Made by a program: the position numbers and the translations under genes
Shown here: one piece after another, positions 24,623 to 32,825 of the stretch
Numbering within the stretch: the stretch's first letter is position 1
Layout: every line of letters begins with the position of its first letter
Assembly (NCBI RefSeq): GCF_018780625.1
Contig: NZ_JADMJK010000122.1
Location: 1 to 32,879, forward strand
Origin: Polaromonas sp.
Lineage (GTDB): Bacteria > Pseudomonadota > Gammaproteobacteria > Burkholderiales > Burkholderiaceae_C
Direction of reading: 5' to 3'
Length of the DNA stretch: 32,879 nucleotides
Notes under the pieces: model-generated
What the model was told of the DNA's origin: nothing
The model's input: the letters and a program-made list of their open reading frames with translations, nothing else
Database searches by the model: none

Positions 24623-26173
24623 ATGCCTCTTGCCGATCGCGTGCGCAACCCCGCCCTGCACCAGAAAATCATGACGGCCGAAGCGGCCGCCGAGCTGATT
24701 CCGGCGGGCGCCAATGTCGGCATGAGCGGCTTTACCGGCGCCGGCTACCCCAAGGCCGTGCCTCAGGCGCTGGCGCAGCGCATAGAGCGCCTGCACGCCG
24801 CTGGCGAGGCCTTCCGCATCGGCCTGTGGACCGGCGCCTCGACCGCGCCCGAACTCGACGGCGCGCTGGCCAAGGCGCACGGCATCGAGATGCGCCTGCC
24901 CTACCAGTCCGACCCGGTGGTGCGCCAGCAGATCAACGCCGGGCAGATGCAGTACACCGATATCCACCTGTCGCATGTGGCGCAACTGGCCTGGTTCGGC
25001 TTTCTGGGCCACCTTGATGTGGCGGTGGTCGAGGTCGCCGGAATTTTGCCGGACGGGCGGCTGATTCCCTCGTCGTCGGTCGGCAACAACAAGACCTGGC
25101 TGGACCAGGCAGACAAGATCATCCTGGAAGTCAACACCCTGCAAAACGCCGGCCTCGAAGGCATGCACGACATCTACTACGGCACCCAACTGCCGCCGCA
25201 CCGCCTGCCGATTCCGCTGACCGGACCGGGTGACCGCATTGGCGAGGCCTACCTGCGCTGCGACCCGGCCAAGGTGATCGCCGTGGTGCACACCCACCAG
25301 CCCGACCGCAATTCGGCCTTTGCCGCGCCCGACGACAACTCGCAGCGCATTGCCGGCCACATCATTGAATTCCTGCAGCACGAAGTCAAACGCGGCCGCA
25401 TGCCGGCCGACCTGCTGCCGCTGCAGTCAGGCGTGGGCAACATTGCCAACGCCGTGCTGGGCGGCCTGAACGACGGCCCGTTCAAGCACCTGACGGCCTA
25501 CACCGAAGTGCTGCAAGACGGCATGCTGGACATGCTGCGCTCGGGCAAGCTGACCATGGCCTCGGCCACGGCGCTGTCGTTCAGCCCCGAGGCGCTGGCA
25601 GACTTCAACGCCAACATCGATTTTTACCGCGCGCGCATCGTGCTGCGCCCGCAGGAGATCAGCAACCACCCCGAGGTGGTGCGCCGCCTGGGCGTGATCG
25701 CCATGAACGCGATGATCGAGGCCGACATCTACGGCAACGTCAACTCCACCCACGTCATGGGCACCAACATCATGAACGGCATTGGCGGCTCGGGCGACTT
25801 TGCCCGCAACGCCTACCTGTCGTTCTTCATGACGCCCTCGGTCGCCAAGGGCGGCGCCATCTCGTGCATCATGCCCATGGTCTCGCATGTGGACCACACC
25901 GAACACGATGTGGAAGTGGTCGTGACGGAGCAGGGACTGGCCGACCTGCGCGGCCTGTCGCCCACGCAGCGCGCCCGCCTCATCATTGAAAAATGCGCGC
26001 ACCCGGACTACCGCCCTGCCCTGCGCGACTACTTCGAGCGCGCCCAGCAAGGCGCCGCGGGCCGGCACACGCCGCACCTGCTGAACGAGGCGCTGAGCTG
26101 GCATGCGCGCTATGTGGAAACCGGCCACATGCTGCCGGATGCGGGCCGCAAGGCGCGTTTGCATGTCGCGTAA
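24623..26173 (+). CDS. acetyl-CoA hydrolase/CoA-transferase family protein (Ach1/AarC type)
   Basis: 516-residue class I CoA-transferase with the N-terminal GFTGAGYPKAVPQALAQRI motif, VGNNKTWLDQADKIILEVN and the catalytic Glu295 in AYTEVLQDGMLDML, at nearly the same number as the glutamate that forms the CoA thioester in Acetobacter AarC (E294). The C-terminal half carries GIGGSGDFARNAYLSFFMTP and VTEQGLADLRGL. Relatives move CoA between succinyl-CoA or propionyl-CoA and acetate, detoxifying acetate or recovering CoA. Which acyl groups it uses is not determinable here. Monocistronic, behind a palindromic operator and convergent with a GntR gene. Confidence 0.93.
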   Translation: MPLADRVRNPALHQKIMTAEAAAELIPAGANVGMSGFTGAGYPKAVPQALAQRIERLHAAGEAFRIGLWTGASTAPELDGALAKAHGIEMRLPYQSDPVVRQQINAGQMQYTDIHLSHVAQLAWFGFLGHLDVAVVEVAGILPDGRLIPSSSVGNNKTWLDQADKIILEVNTLQNAGLEGMHDIYYGTQLPPHRLPIPLTGPGDRIGEAYLRCDPAKVIAVVHTHQPDRNSAFAAPDDNSQRIAGHIIEFLQHEVKRGRMPADLLPLQSGVGNIANAVLGGLNDGPFKHLTAYTEVLQDGMLDMLRSGKLTMASATALSFSPEALADFNANIDFYRARIVLRPQEISNHPEVVRRLGVIAMNAMIEADIYGNVNSTHVMGTNIMNGIGGSGDFARNAYLSFFMTPSVAKGGAISCIMPMVSHVDHTEHDVEVVVTEQGLADLRGLSPTQRARLIIEKCAHPDYRPALRDYFERAQQGAAGRHTPHLLNEALSWHARYVETGHMLPDAGRKARLHVA

Positions 26174-26217
26174 GGGCTTGGAAGCGTAAGGGCGTAAGGC
26201 ACCCGCCCAGAAGCCCT
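26173..26217. terminator. nested inverted repeats between convergent genes (possible bidirectional terminator)
   Basis: Outer arms AGGGCTT (26173-26179) and AAGCCCT (26211-26217) enclose inner arms GGGCG (26190-26194) and CGCCC (26204-26208). The element fills the gap between the convergent CoA-transferase and GntR genes. There is no T-tract, so this is a weak call. Confidence 0.35.
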
Positions 26218-26224
26218 GACCGGC

Positions 26225-26899
26225 TCAAAAATTCAGCAAATTCTTGCGCACATGGATCAGGTGCCCCGTGGCCAGGTCTTTGGCACGCACCAGGTCGCGG
26301 TCCTTGATGGCGTCCACCAGCAGGCGGTGTTCATTTTGATAGGCGATGCGGCGCTCGGGCGTCAGGCTGCGTTTTTTCAGCAAGCCCCATTCGCCTTGCG
26401 CGCGCACCTGGTTCATCAGCTTGAAGACGCTGGAGACAAATGAATTGTGGGCGGCATCGGCGATCACCTCGTGCAGCATGCCGTCCCAGTGTTCAAACTC
26501 CTCGACCGTCCCCGCCGCTTCAGCCTTGACGCAGCACGCGTCCATGCGGGCAAAGTCGGCGGAAGTGGCGTTGCCAATCACCAGTTCAATGATCGCGGGC
26601 TCCAGCGCCAGACGCGCCTCCATCAGTTCGGACGGACTGGTCTGCTGGACGGTATCGCCCGTCGCCAGGCTCTTGAGCGCCGCTGCCGCCGCCAGGTCGG
26701 TCACATAGGTGCCGCTGCCCACGGTCTGGCTGATCAGGCCTTGCGCCTTCATCTCCTGGAACACCTTGCGAACCGTGGTTCGGCTGATCCCGAATTGCTC
26801 GCTCAACGCCCGCTCGGTGGGCAGGCGATCGCCGGCACGCCACTCGCCTGATTGCAGCTTGTGCTGGATGGTGTCGCGAAAGGGTGTGGAAATGTCCAT
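26225..26899 (-). CDS. GntR family regulator, FCD type
   Basis: 224-residue FadR-like regulator. Winged helix at about 8-70 (RLPTERALSEQFGISRTTVR, KVFQEMKAQGLISQTVGSGT), then an all-helical FCD domain with ELMEARLALEPAIIELV, the HEVIADAAHN and NEHRLLVDAIKDRDLVRAKD motifs whose His and Asp usually hold a metal. It diverges from the hydrolase-Bug-molybdenum hydroxylase operon across 288 bp and most likely represses it: a TTGGT/ACCA dyad covers that operon's -10. A likely own promoter (TTGCGT, 17 bp, TACACT) lies in the same gap, with a related half-site TTGGTATGAC next to it. Effector unknown, probably the pathway substrate. Confidence 0.92.
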   Translation of the reverse strand: MDISTPFRDTIQHKLQSGEWRAGDRLPTERALSEQFGISRTTVRKVFQEMKAQGLISQTVGSGTYVTDLAAAAALKSLATGDTVQQTSPSELMEARLALEPAIIELVIGNATSADFARMDACCVKAEAAGTVEEFEHWDGMLHEVIADAAHNSFVSSVFKLMNQVRAQGEWGLLKKRSLTPERRIAYQNEHRLLVDAIKDRDLVRAKDLATGHLIHVRKNLLNF

Positions 26900-27055
26900 A
26901 GTGCCTGAGTGTATTCAGAGTGAACCGAAAACGCAACCAAGTCATACCAATTTAGGCCGCATCCCTGGCTTCGCTCCCTTCAAGAAAATCGACGTTGGAA
27001 CACGATTTTGCTCAAAACTTCCGCTTTTTTGCCTGTGCGGTGCGGCAGACACCAC

Positions 27056-27083
27056 TTGACTTGAGGCCTGTTTGGTCTACCAT
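27056..27083 (+). promoter_or_regulatory. promoter of the hydrolase operon with GntR-type operator over the -10
   Basis: TTGACT (27056-27061) and TACCAT (27078-27083) are 16 bp apart. The dyad TGGT-CT-ACCA (27073-27082) overlaps the -10 and lies in TTTGGTCTACCAT, close to the TTGGTxxACCAA form bound by FadR/UxuR-type regulators. A leader of about 95 nt would follow. Elsewhere in the 26900-27187 gap no gene is seen. Confidence 0.55.
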
Positions 27084-27187
27084 TGGCAAACATTGGTACT
27101 TGCTGGTTGAGATTTTAACCAAGTGCCACGCACAACACCCGGGCATCGCCCGGCCCAATTACAAATTACAGGAAAAAGGACAAGCCC

Positions 27188-28063
27188 ATGCGGATCGCCA
27201 CCTATCTTCACAACGACACGCGCCAGGTCGGCCTCGTGTCCACCGACGGCCAGTACATCACCCCTTTCAAGGTCAGCGCCGAAACCGCCCAGCGCGGCGC
27301 CCTGTCCTTGATTGAAGCGCTTGCAGCCGGCGGCGCGCTGCCCCCGCTGGACACGACGACCAGCGTGGCGCTGTCGGCAGTGCGGCTCGAAGCGCCCCTG
27401 CCCCTGCCCAGGCGCAACCTGTGGTGCGTCGGCCGCAACTACCAGGCGCACGCCAAGGAGCTGTCTGCATCGGTGTTCAAGGACAACGACAGCAACCCGG
27501 AATCCTGGCCGATTGTGTTTACCAAGGTGCCCGAATGCGTGGTGGGGCCCCATGACGACGTGCGCCTGCCGGGCGCGGACATCTCGGACCAGATCGACTA
27601 CGAGGCCGAACTGGCGGTGGTGATTGGCAAGGGCGGCAAGAACATCGCCCGCGCCGACGCGCTGGGCCATGTGTTCGGCTACACCATCGTCAACGACGTG
27701 ACCGCCCGCGATGTGCAAATGCGCCACCAGCAGTGGGACATGGGCAAGTCCTTCGACACTTTCTGCCCCATGGGGCCGTGGCTTGTGACGGCCGACGAGC
27801 TGGACGGCACGAAGACGCGGGTGCGCTGCTGGGTCAATGGCGAGTTGCGCCAGGACGGGCCGACCGACCACATGATCTTTGACATCCCGACCCTGATCGA
27901 GACCATTTCCCGGGGCATCACCCTGTACCCCGGCGACGTGATTGCCACGGGAACACCGGCCGGCGTCGGCATGGGGCTCAAGCCCCCGCGCTACATCCAG
28001 GCGGGCGACGTCATACGCGTCGAAGTCGACGGCATCGGCGCCATCGAGAACCGTTTCATCTGA
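27188..28063 (+). CDS. fumarylacetoacetate hydrolase family protein
   Basis: 291-residue member of the FAH superfamily, which includes fumarylpyruvate hydrolases, 2-oxo-hepta-3-ene-dioate hydratases and acylpyruvases. Seen: an N-terminal regulatory domain, WCVGRNYQAHAKEL, metal-binding DYEAELAVVIGK (E139, E141) and GYTIVNDVTARDVQ (D170), GPWLVT, and GDVIATGTPAGVGMGL. It hydrolyses C-C bonds or hydrates 2-keto-enoates in the lower part of aromatic ring catabolism. First gene of a rightward operon with two Bug receptors and a molybdenum hydroxylase, so a ring compound that is hydroxylated and later cleaved is a reasonable substrate; this is inference. Confidence 0.92.
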   Translation: MRIATYLHNDTRQVGLVSTDGQYITPFKVSAETAQRGALSLIEALAAGGALPPLDTTTSVALSAVRLEAPLPLPRRNLWCVGRNYQAHAKELSASVFKDNDSNPESWPIVFTKVPECVVGPHDDVRLPGADISDQIDYEAELAVVIGKGGKNIARADALGHVFGYTIVNDVTARDVQMRHQQWDMGKSFDTFCPMGPWLVTADELDGTKTRVRCWVNGELRQDGPTDHMIFDIPTLIETISRGITLYPGDVIATGTPAGVGMGLKPPRYIQAGDVIRVEVDGIGAIENRFI

Positions 28064-28112
28064 TACTGACCGCAGGGTTTCACTGAAAACCCGGTTTACC
28101 TAGGAGACCACA

Positions 28113-29096
28113 ATGAATGCACGTCGCACCGTCCTGAAAACCTTCAGCCTGCCCCTGCTTGCGGGCATGCTGGCCATGCCTGCGCTGGCACAGGAAGACT
28201 ACCCCAGCCGTCCCGTCACCATGGTGGTTCCGTTTCCGCCTGGCGGCGTCGCCGACACGGTCGGGCGCCCCGTGGCCGAAGCCATGAGCCGCTTCCTGAA
28301 GCAGCCCGTCGTCGTCGAAAACAAGGGCGGTGCCGGCGGCGGTATTGGCATGGGCCAGGTGGCCAAGGCCAAACCCGATGGCTACACGGTCGTCATGGCC
28401 TTGTCGTCCTTCGTGGTGCTGCCCGAAGCCGACAAGCTGCTCAAGCGCACGCCGATGTACCAGCTTGACCAGCTCAAGCCAATCGCCCGCTTCACCGCCG
28501 ACCCGACGGTGCTGGTGGTGCGCGCTGAAAGCCCCTGGAAAACCTATGCCGAATTCATCGCCTACGTGAAGTCGAATCCGGCCAAAGTGTCGTTTGGGTC
28601 GTCGGGCAATTACGGCACCATGCACGTCCCGATGGAGCAGCTGAAAGTGGCGACATCCAGCTACATGCTGCACGTGCCCTACACCGGTGCCGGCCCCGCC
28701 GTGTTTGCCTTGCTGGCGGGACAGGTCGATGCCTTGTCCACCGGACCGGCCAGCGTGCTGCAGCAGATCAAGTCAGGCAAGCTCAGGGCGCTGGCGCATT
28801 GGGGAGAAGGCCGGCTGGCCGTGATGCCCGATGTCCCGAGCTTCAAGGAGCTCGGCGTGCCCGTCGTGTACTCGCAATGGGCGGGCATGTTCGCGCCTGC
28901 GGCGACGCCGGCAGCCGTTGTGGAAAAGTTGCGCCAGGCCGCCAAATTCGCGGCGCAGGACCCGCGCGCCGTGCAGGCGCTGACCGCTGCAGGAACCTCT
29001 TTCCAGTTTCAGGATGCGCCCGACTTTGAGCGTTTCGTGCAGACCGACGCGCGCGCCATGTCATCGCTGGTCAAGCGCATTGGAAAAGTGGACTGA
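28113..29096 (+). CDS. Bug family periplasmic receptor (tripartite tricarboxylate transport type), copy 1
   Basis: 327-residue extracytoplasmic receptor. Signal peptide through LAMPALA-Q; mature protein starts EDYPSRPVTMVVPFPPGGVA, the Bug family hallmark, with KAKPDGYTVVMAL, VSFGSSGNYGTMHVPMEQL, HVPYTGAGPAVFALLAGQVD and GKLRALAHWGEGR following. Bug proteins bind carboxylates or aromatic acids in a closed pocket and mostly occur as orphans without the TctA/TctB membrane parts, as here. An AGGAGA site precedes the ATG 49 bp after the hydrolase. A second, clearly different Bug gene follows. Confidence 0.95.
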   Translation: MNARRTVLKTFSLPLLAGMLAMPALAQEDYPSRPVTMVVPFPPGGVADTVGRPVAEAMSRFLKQPVVVENKGGAGGGIGMGQVAKAKPDGYTVVMALSSFVVLPEADKLLKRTPMYQLDQLKPIARFTADPTVLVVRAESPWKTYAEFIAYVKSNPAKVSFGSSGNYGTMHVPMEQLKVATSSYMLHVPYTGAGPAVFALLAGQVDALSTGPASVLQQIKSGKLRALAHWGEGRLAVMPDVPSFKELGVPVVYSQWAGMFAPAATPAAVVEKLRQAAKFAAQDPRAVQALTAAGTSFQFQDAPDFERFVQTDARAMSSLVKRIGKVD

Positions 29097-29208
29097 CCCC
29101 ATCAAGCCGGCCATTGGCGCCATTCCTAGGGAGGCTCAACCGTCCATTTGAAACGTCCTGAAATTAACCTTTTAGCCCCATTTAAACGACCACAAAGAGA
29201 CAAGCGCC

Positions 29209-30180
29209 ATGAAAATCAAAAACCGAATTTTGACAGCCGTCATTTCCGCATTTGCAATCACTTCAGGCTACGCCTCGGCACAAAGCTACCCCAGCCGGCC
29301 GGTCAAGATCGTGGTTCCTTTTGCGGCAAGCGGTCCTGCCGACAATTACGCGCGGTTTGTGGCGCAGCGCTTGACGGATGAGTTCAAGCAGCCTTTCGTG
29401 GTCGAGAACAAGCCTGGCGCCGGCTCCATCATTGGCACCGATTTTGTCGCAAAGTCGCCGGCTGACGGCTATACCCTGCTGATGATGTCGAACACCCAGA
29501 CGGTGAACGAGTCCCTGGTCCCGAACAAGCCCTTCAACCTGGTGAAGGACTTTGTCGGCATTGCCCCGGTGAATTATTCAAACTTGCTGCTGGTCGTGCA
29601 TCCCTCGGTTCCGGTCAAGAATCTGGGCGAATTGATCCAGCTCGCCAAGTCCAAGCCCGGCAAACTCAATTACGCATCGTCCGGAACGGGCACGCCCTAC
29701 CACATGGCCGGCGAGTTGTTCAAATTCATGGCGGGGGTAGACATCACACATGTTCCTTACAAAGGCAGCTCCGGTGCCCGCACCGATGTGGTGGGCGGGC
29801 AGGTCGACATGATGTTTGACGCCGAGACCACCATGGCGGAATTCGCGCGGCAGGGCAAGGTCCGGGGCCTGGCCGCGACGGGGCGCACCCGCTCGGCCAA
29901 CCTGCCTGACACGCCGACGGTCGCAGAAGCGGGTGTTCCCAACTATGAAGCCACCATCTGGCTAGGACTCATGGCGCCCAAAGGGACGCCACCCGAGATC
30001 GTGACCCGGCTGAACACCGAAATCCGGAAAATTGTCGCCCAGCCCGATGTCAAGGCCCTGTGGGCCAAGCAAGGGGCGATTCCCATGTCCATGACACCGT
30101 CCGAATTTGACCAGTACATCGCCTCGGACGTCACCAAATGGGAAAAGATCGTGAAGGTCTCCGGCGCCAAGCCTGACTGA
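29209..30180 (+). CDS. Bug family periplasmic receptor (tripartite tricarboxylate transport type), copy 2
   Basis: 323-residue Bug protein. Signal peptide MKIKNRILTAVISAFAITSG with cleavage near YASA-Q; mature start SYPSRPVKIVVPFAASGPAD. Family segments SPADGYTLLMMSNTQTVNES, KLNYASSGTGTPYHMAGELF and THVPYKGSSGARTDVVGGQV are present. It is only distantly similar to the Bug gene before it, so the two probably bind different ligands; the pocket loop here reads AASGPAD where copy 1 has PPGGVAD. It is 112 bp downstream of copy 1 and 6 bp upstream of the iron-sulfur subunit, so it belongs tightly to the hydroxylase genes. No TctA/TctB is present in the window. Confidence 0.95.
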   Translation: MKIKNRILTAVISAFAITSGYASAQSYPSRPVKIVVPFAASGPADNYARFVAQRLTDEFKQPFVVENKPGAGSIIGTDFVAKSPADGYTLLMMSNTQTVNESLVPNKPFNLVKDFVGIAPVNYSNLLLVVHPSVPVKNLGELIQLAKSKPGKLNYASSGTGTPYHMAGELFKFMAGVDITHVPYKGSSGARTDVVGGQVDMMFDAETTMAEFARQGKVRGLAATGRTRSANLPDTPTVAEAGVPNYEATIWLGLMAPKGTPPEIVTRLNTEIRKIVAQPDVKALWAKQGAIPMSMTPSEFDQYIASDVTKWEKIVKVSGAKPD

Positions 30181-30186
30181 GTCCTG

Positions 30187-30645
30187 ATGCCCGCAGACAT
30201 TGCGTTTGAATTGAACGGGCGCGCCGCGTCCGTTCAAGCCGACCCCGACCAGACCTTGCTGGACGTCCTGCGCAACACGCTGGGTTTGAAAGCCACACGC
30301 CAGGGTTGCGCCCTGGGGCAATGCGGCGCCTGCCGCGTGATGCTTGACGACTACGCCGTGTACGCGTGCGAAACACCGATGTGGTCCGTGGCCGGCAAGC
30401 AGGTGACCACGCTGGAGGGGCTGGGCTCTCCCGAAGCACCACACCCCCTGCAAACCGCATTTATTGAAGAGCAAGCCCTGCAGTGCGGCTACTGCACCAG
30501 CGGCATTCTCATGACCGCAGCGGCTCTGCTTAAACGCAGCCCGCACCCGTCCAGGCAAGATATTCAGGAGGCCCTGGCGGGCAATTTGTGCCGCTGCGGC
30601 GTCCACAACCGGGTCATCAAGGCCATCCTGAAAGTGGCCTCATGA
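30187..30645 (+). CDS. molybdenum hydroxylase, [2Fe-2S] small subunit
   Basis: 152-residue iron-sulfur subunit of the xanthine dehydrogenase superfamily. The ferredoxin-type cluster ligands are C41, C46, C49 and C61 (GCALGQCGACRV ... AC), and the second cluster is held by C100, C103, C135 and C137 (QCGYCTSG ... NLCRCG). Size equals that of IorA of isoquinoline oxidoreductase. The subunit takes electrons from the molybdenum site. The stop overlaps the large-subunit ATG (ATGA). No FAD subunit gene is present, which is normal for the two-subunit group that passes electrons to a cytochrome or other acceptor. Confidence 0.95.
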   Translation: MPADIAFELNGRAASVQADPDQTLLDVLRNTLGLKATRQGCALGQCGACRVMLDDYAVYACETPMWSVAGKQVTTLEGLGSPEAPHPLQTAFIEEQALQCGYCTSGILMTAAALLKRSPHPSRQDIQEALAGNLCRCGVHNRVIKAILKVAS

Positions 30646-32786
30646 GTGCGCCGCTGCTTGCAGCCAACCTGAAGAACCATCCCCGTCTGGGGCAATGGCT
30701 GGATGTGGGGCCGGACGGGAAAATTCTGGCCTTTTCAGGCAAGGTCGATATTGGGCAGGGGATTTTGCATGCCCTGCGGCTGATCGTTGCCGAAGAACTG
30801 CAGCTGCATCCCGACGAGGTGGTCATGGTCAGGGCCACGACGATGCGCAGCCCGGACGAGGCCGTGACCTCGGGCAGTTTGTCGGTTCAGGACTCGGGCA
30901 CCGCCTTGCGCCACGCCGCCGCGCATTTGCGCGAAGCCTGCCGCAGCCGCCATGCTGGAAAGCACGGCGTCAGCCCCAGCGCCATTGAACTGAGCGATGG
31001 CGTTTTTACCGATCCGCAGCACATGCACAGTGCCAGCTACCTGGCGCTGGTCGACGCCGCCATGCTGGCCACCACGATTGACCCTGGCCATCTTGAGACG
31101 CGCCAGCATCAGCACCATGTCGGCGGCCATTACCCCAGACCAGACATACAGGACAAGGTGTTCGGGCAATTTGAATTCATCAATGACCTGGTGCTCCCGG
31201 ACATGGTGTTTGGGCAGGTATTTCGTCCCAACACCCTGACGGCGCAATTGAATGCATCACGCGCCGCGCAGCTGGCCCAGGCGCTGTCTGGACTGCAAGG
31301 CGTCATCAAGGTCGTCCGGGACGGCCTCCTGATTGGCGTGCTGGCCGATGCCGAGCGCGTACTGGCCCGGGCTGCGGAAAAGGTCGCGCGCGCGCAGGTG
31401 TGGACGGACGCCGCCGGGGTGCCGCCCGTGGACGGGGTCACTGCCTGGCTGAAGTCGCAGCCGCTGGCATCCACCGTGGTGCTGGACCAGCCAGCCGCCA
31501 CGCCGAAGGCCACACCCCTGCAGATGGTCAGCGCCGACTATGAGCGGCCTTACCTGCACCATGCGTCGATCGGCTTGTCCTGCGCGATTGCCCAGTCAAA
31601 GGGCGCCACGCTCCAGGTGTGGAGCCACAGCCAGGGCATCTTCAACTTGCGGCGCGATCTGGCGCTGGCCTTTGGCATGGACCCCGAAAGCGTCATGGTG
31701 TCCCATTGCGACGCCGCCGGATGCTACGGGCACAACGGCGCCGACGACGTGGCGTTTGACGCGTCCTGGCTGGCCAGGCAGGCGTCGGGCCGGCCCGTGC
31801 GGGTGCAGTGGTCAAGGCATGCGGAAATGGCCCACGCGCCCATGGGGCCCGCCATGGCCGTGCGCCTGGAGGCCGGGCTGGACGATGCCGGAAATTTGCT
31901 GTCGTGGACGCAGGAGGTCTGGAGCCAGGGCCACGGAACGCGGCCCGGCCGCGAAAAGACGCCCGCCTTGCTGGGCGCCTGGCAAACCGCAGACCCCTTT
32001 CCCGTCACGATGGCGGTGAATGCCGCCCTGTCGGTGGGCGGCGGGTCGGAACGCAACGCCGTGCCGCCCTACGCTATTGCCGGGGTCAAGGTGCTGAACC
32101 ACCGCGTGCTGTCCATGCCGCTGCGTGTTTCAGCCTTGCGCGCACTGGGCGCGCATGCCAATGTGTTTGCCGCCGAATCCTTCATGGACGAGCTGGCCGA
32201 GCGCCATGGCCGGGATCCCCTGGCCTTTCGGCTGGCCCATCTGGAGGACGAGCGGGCCAGGGCCGTGCTCAGGGAGGCCGCCCGGCTGGCCGGCTGGGAT
32301 GAGCCCGCTGCGTTGCAAGGGGGCGACGGGTCCGGCCGGGGCATAGGGTACGCGCGCTACAAGAACACCGGCGCCTACTGCGCCGTCGTGGTCGAGCTGG
32401 TCGTCGAGGAAGCCGTCCGGCTCAGCAAGCTCTACATCGCCGCCGACCTGGGGCTGGTCATTCACCCGGACGGCGCCCGCAACCAGATCGAGGGCGGCGC
32501 CATACAGGCGGCCAGCTGGTCGCTGTGCGAGTCAGCCCGGTTCGGCCCCGAGGGCGTGCATTCGGTCGACTGGGCGTCGTATCCCATCTTCCAGTTCGGC
32601 GATGTCCCCGAGGTGGAGATCAGCCTGATGGACCGCCCGGATTGCCCGGCACTGGGCGCGGGCGAATGCACCACCGGGCCCACGGCGGCGGCCATTGCCA
32701 ACGCCATACACCACGCGACCGGGCTGCGGATCCGGTCCATGCCTTTCAGCGCGGACAAGCTCATGCAACTGGCGCAAGCGAGCTAA
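30642..32786 (+). CDS. molybdenum hydroxylase, molybdopterin-binding large subunit (isoquinoline oxidoreductase/nicotinate dehydrogenase-like)
   Basis: 714-residue catalytic subunit. The N-terminus (RLGQWLDVGPDGKILAFSGK, VDIGQGILHALRLIVAEEL) is the form seen in the two-subunit IorB/NicB group; the C-terminal LGAGECTTGPTAAAIANAI holds the catalytic glutamate, E675. In this group the Mo-cofactor activates water for hydroxylation next to a ring nitrogen or of an aldehyde. The group often has a twin-arginine leader for export before this point; none is present, and the gene starts at the ATG overlapping the small subunit, so a cytoplasmic enzyme is suggested. No fused cytochrome domains are seen. 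Substrate unknown; a heteroaromatic acid would fit the Bug receptors and FAH-type hydrolase in the operon. Confidence 0.93.
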   Translation: MSAPLLAANLKNHPRLGQWLDVGPDGKILAFSGKVDIGQGILHALRLIVAEELQLHPDEVVMVRATTMRSPDEAVTSGSLSVQDSGTALRHAAAHLREACRSRHAGKHGVSPSAIELSDGVFTDPQHMHSASYLALVDAAMLATTIDPGHLETRQHQHHVGGHYPRPDIQDKVFGQFEFINDLVLPDMVFGQVFRPNTLTAQLNASRAAQLAQALSGLQGVIKVVRDGLLIGVLADAERVLARAAEKVARAQVWTDAAGVPPVDGVTAWLKSQPLASTVVLDQPAATPKATPLQMVSADYERPYLHHASIGLSCAIAQSKGATLQVWSHSQGIFNLRRDLALAFGMDPESVMVSHCDAAGCYGHNGADDVAFDASWLARQASGRPVRVQWSRHAEMAHAPMGPAMAVRLEAGLDDAGNLLSWTQEVWSQGHGTRPGREKTPALLGAWQTADPFPVTMAVNAALSVGGGSERNAVPPYAIAGVKVLNHRVLSMPLRVSALRALGAHANVFAAESFMDELAERHGRDPLAFRLAHLEDERARAVLREAARLAGWDEPAALQGGDGSGRGIGYARYKNTGAYCAVVVELVVEEAVRLSKLYIAADLGLVIHPDGARNQIEGGAIQAASWSLCESARFGPEGVHSVDWASYPIFQFGDVPEVEISLMDRPDCPALGAGECTTGPTAAAIANAIHHATGLRIRSMPFSADKLMQLAQAS

Positions 32787-32825
32787 ATCCCGCCTCCCCC
32801 AATCATCCCCATCATTACAAGGACC

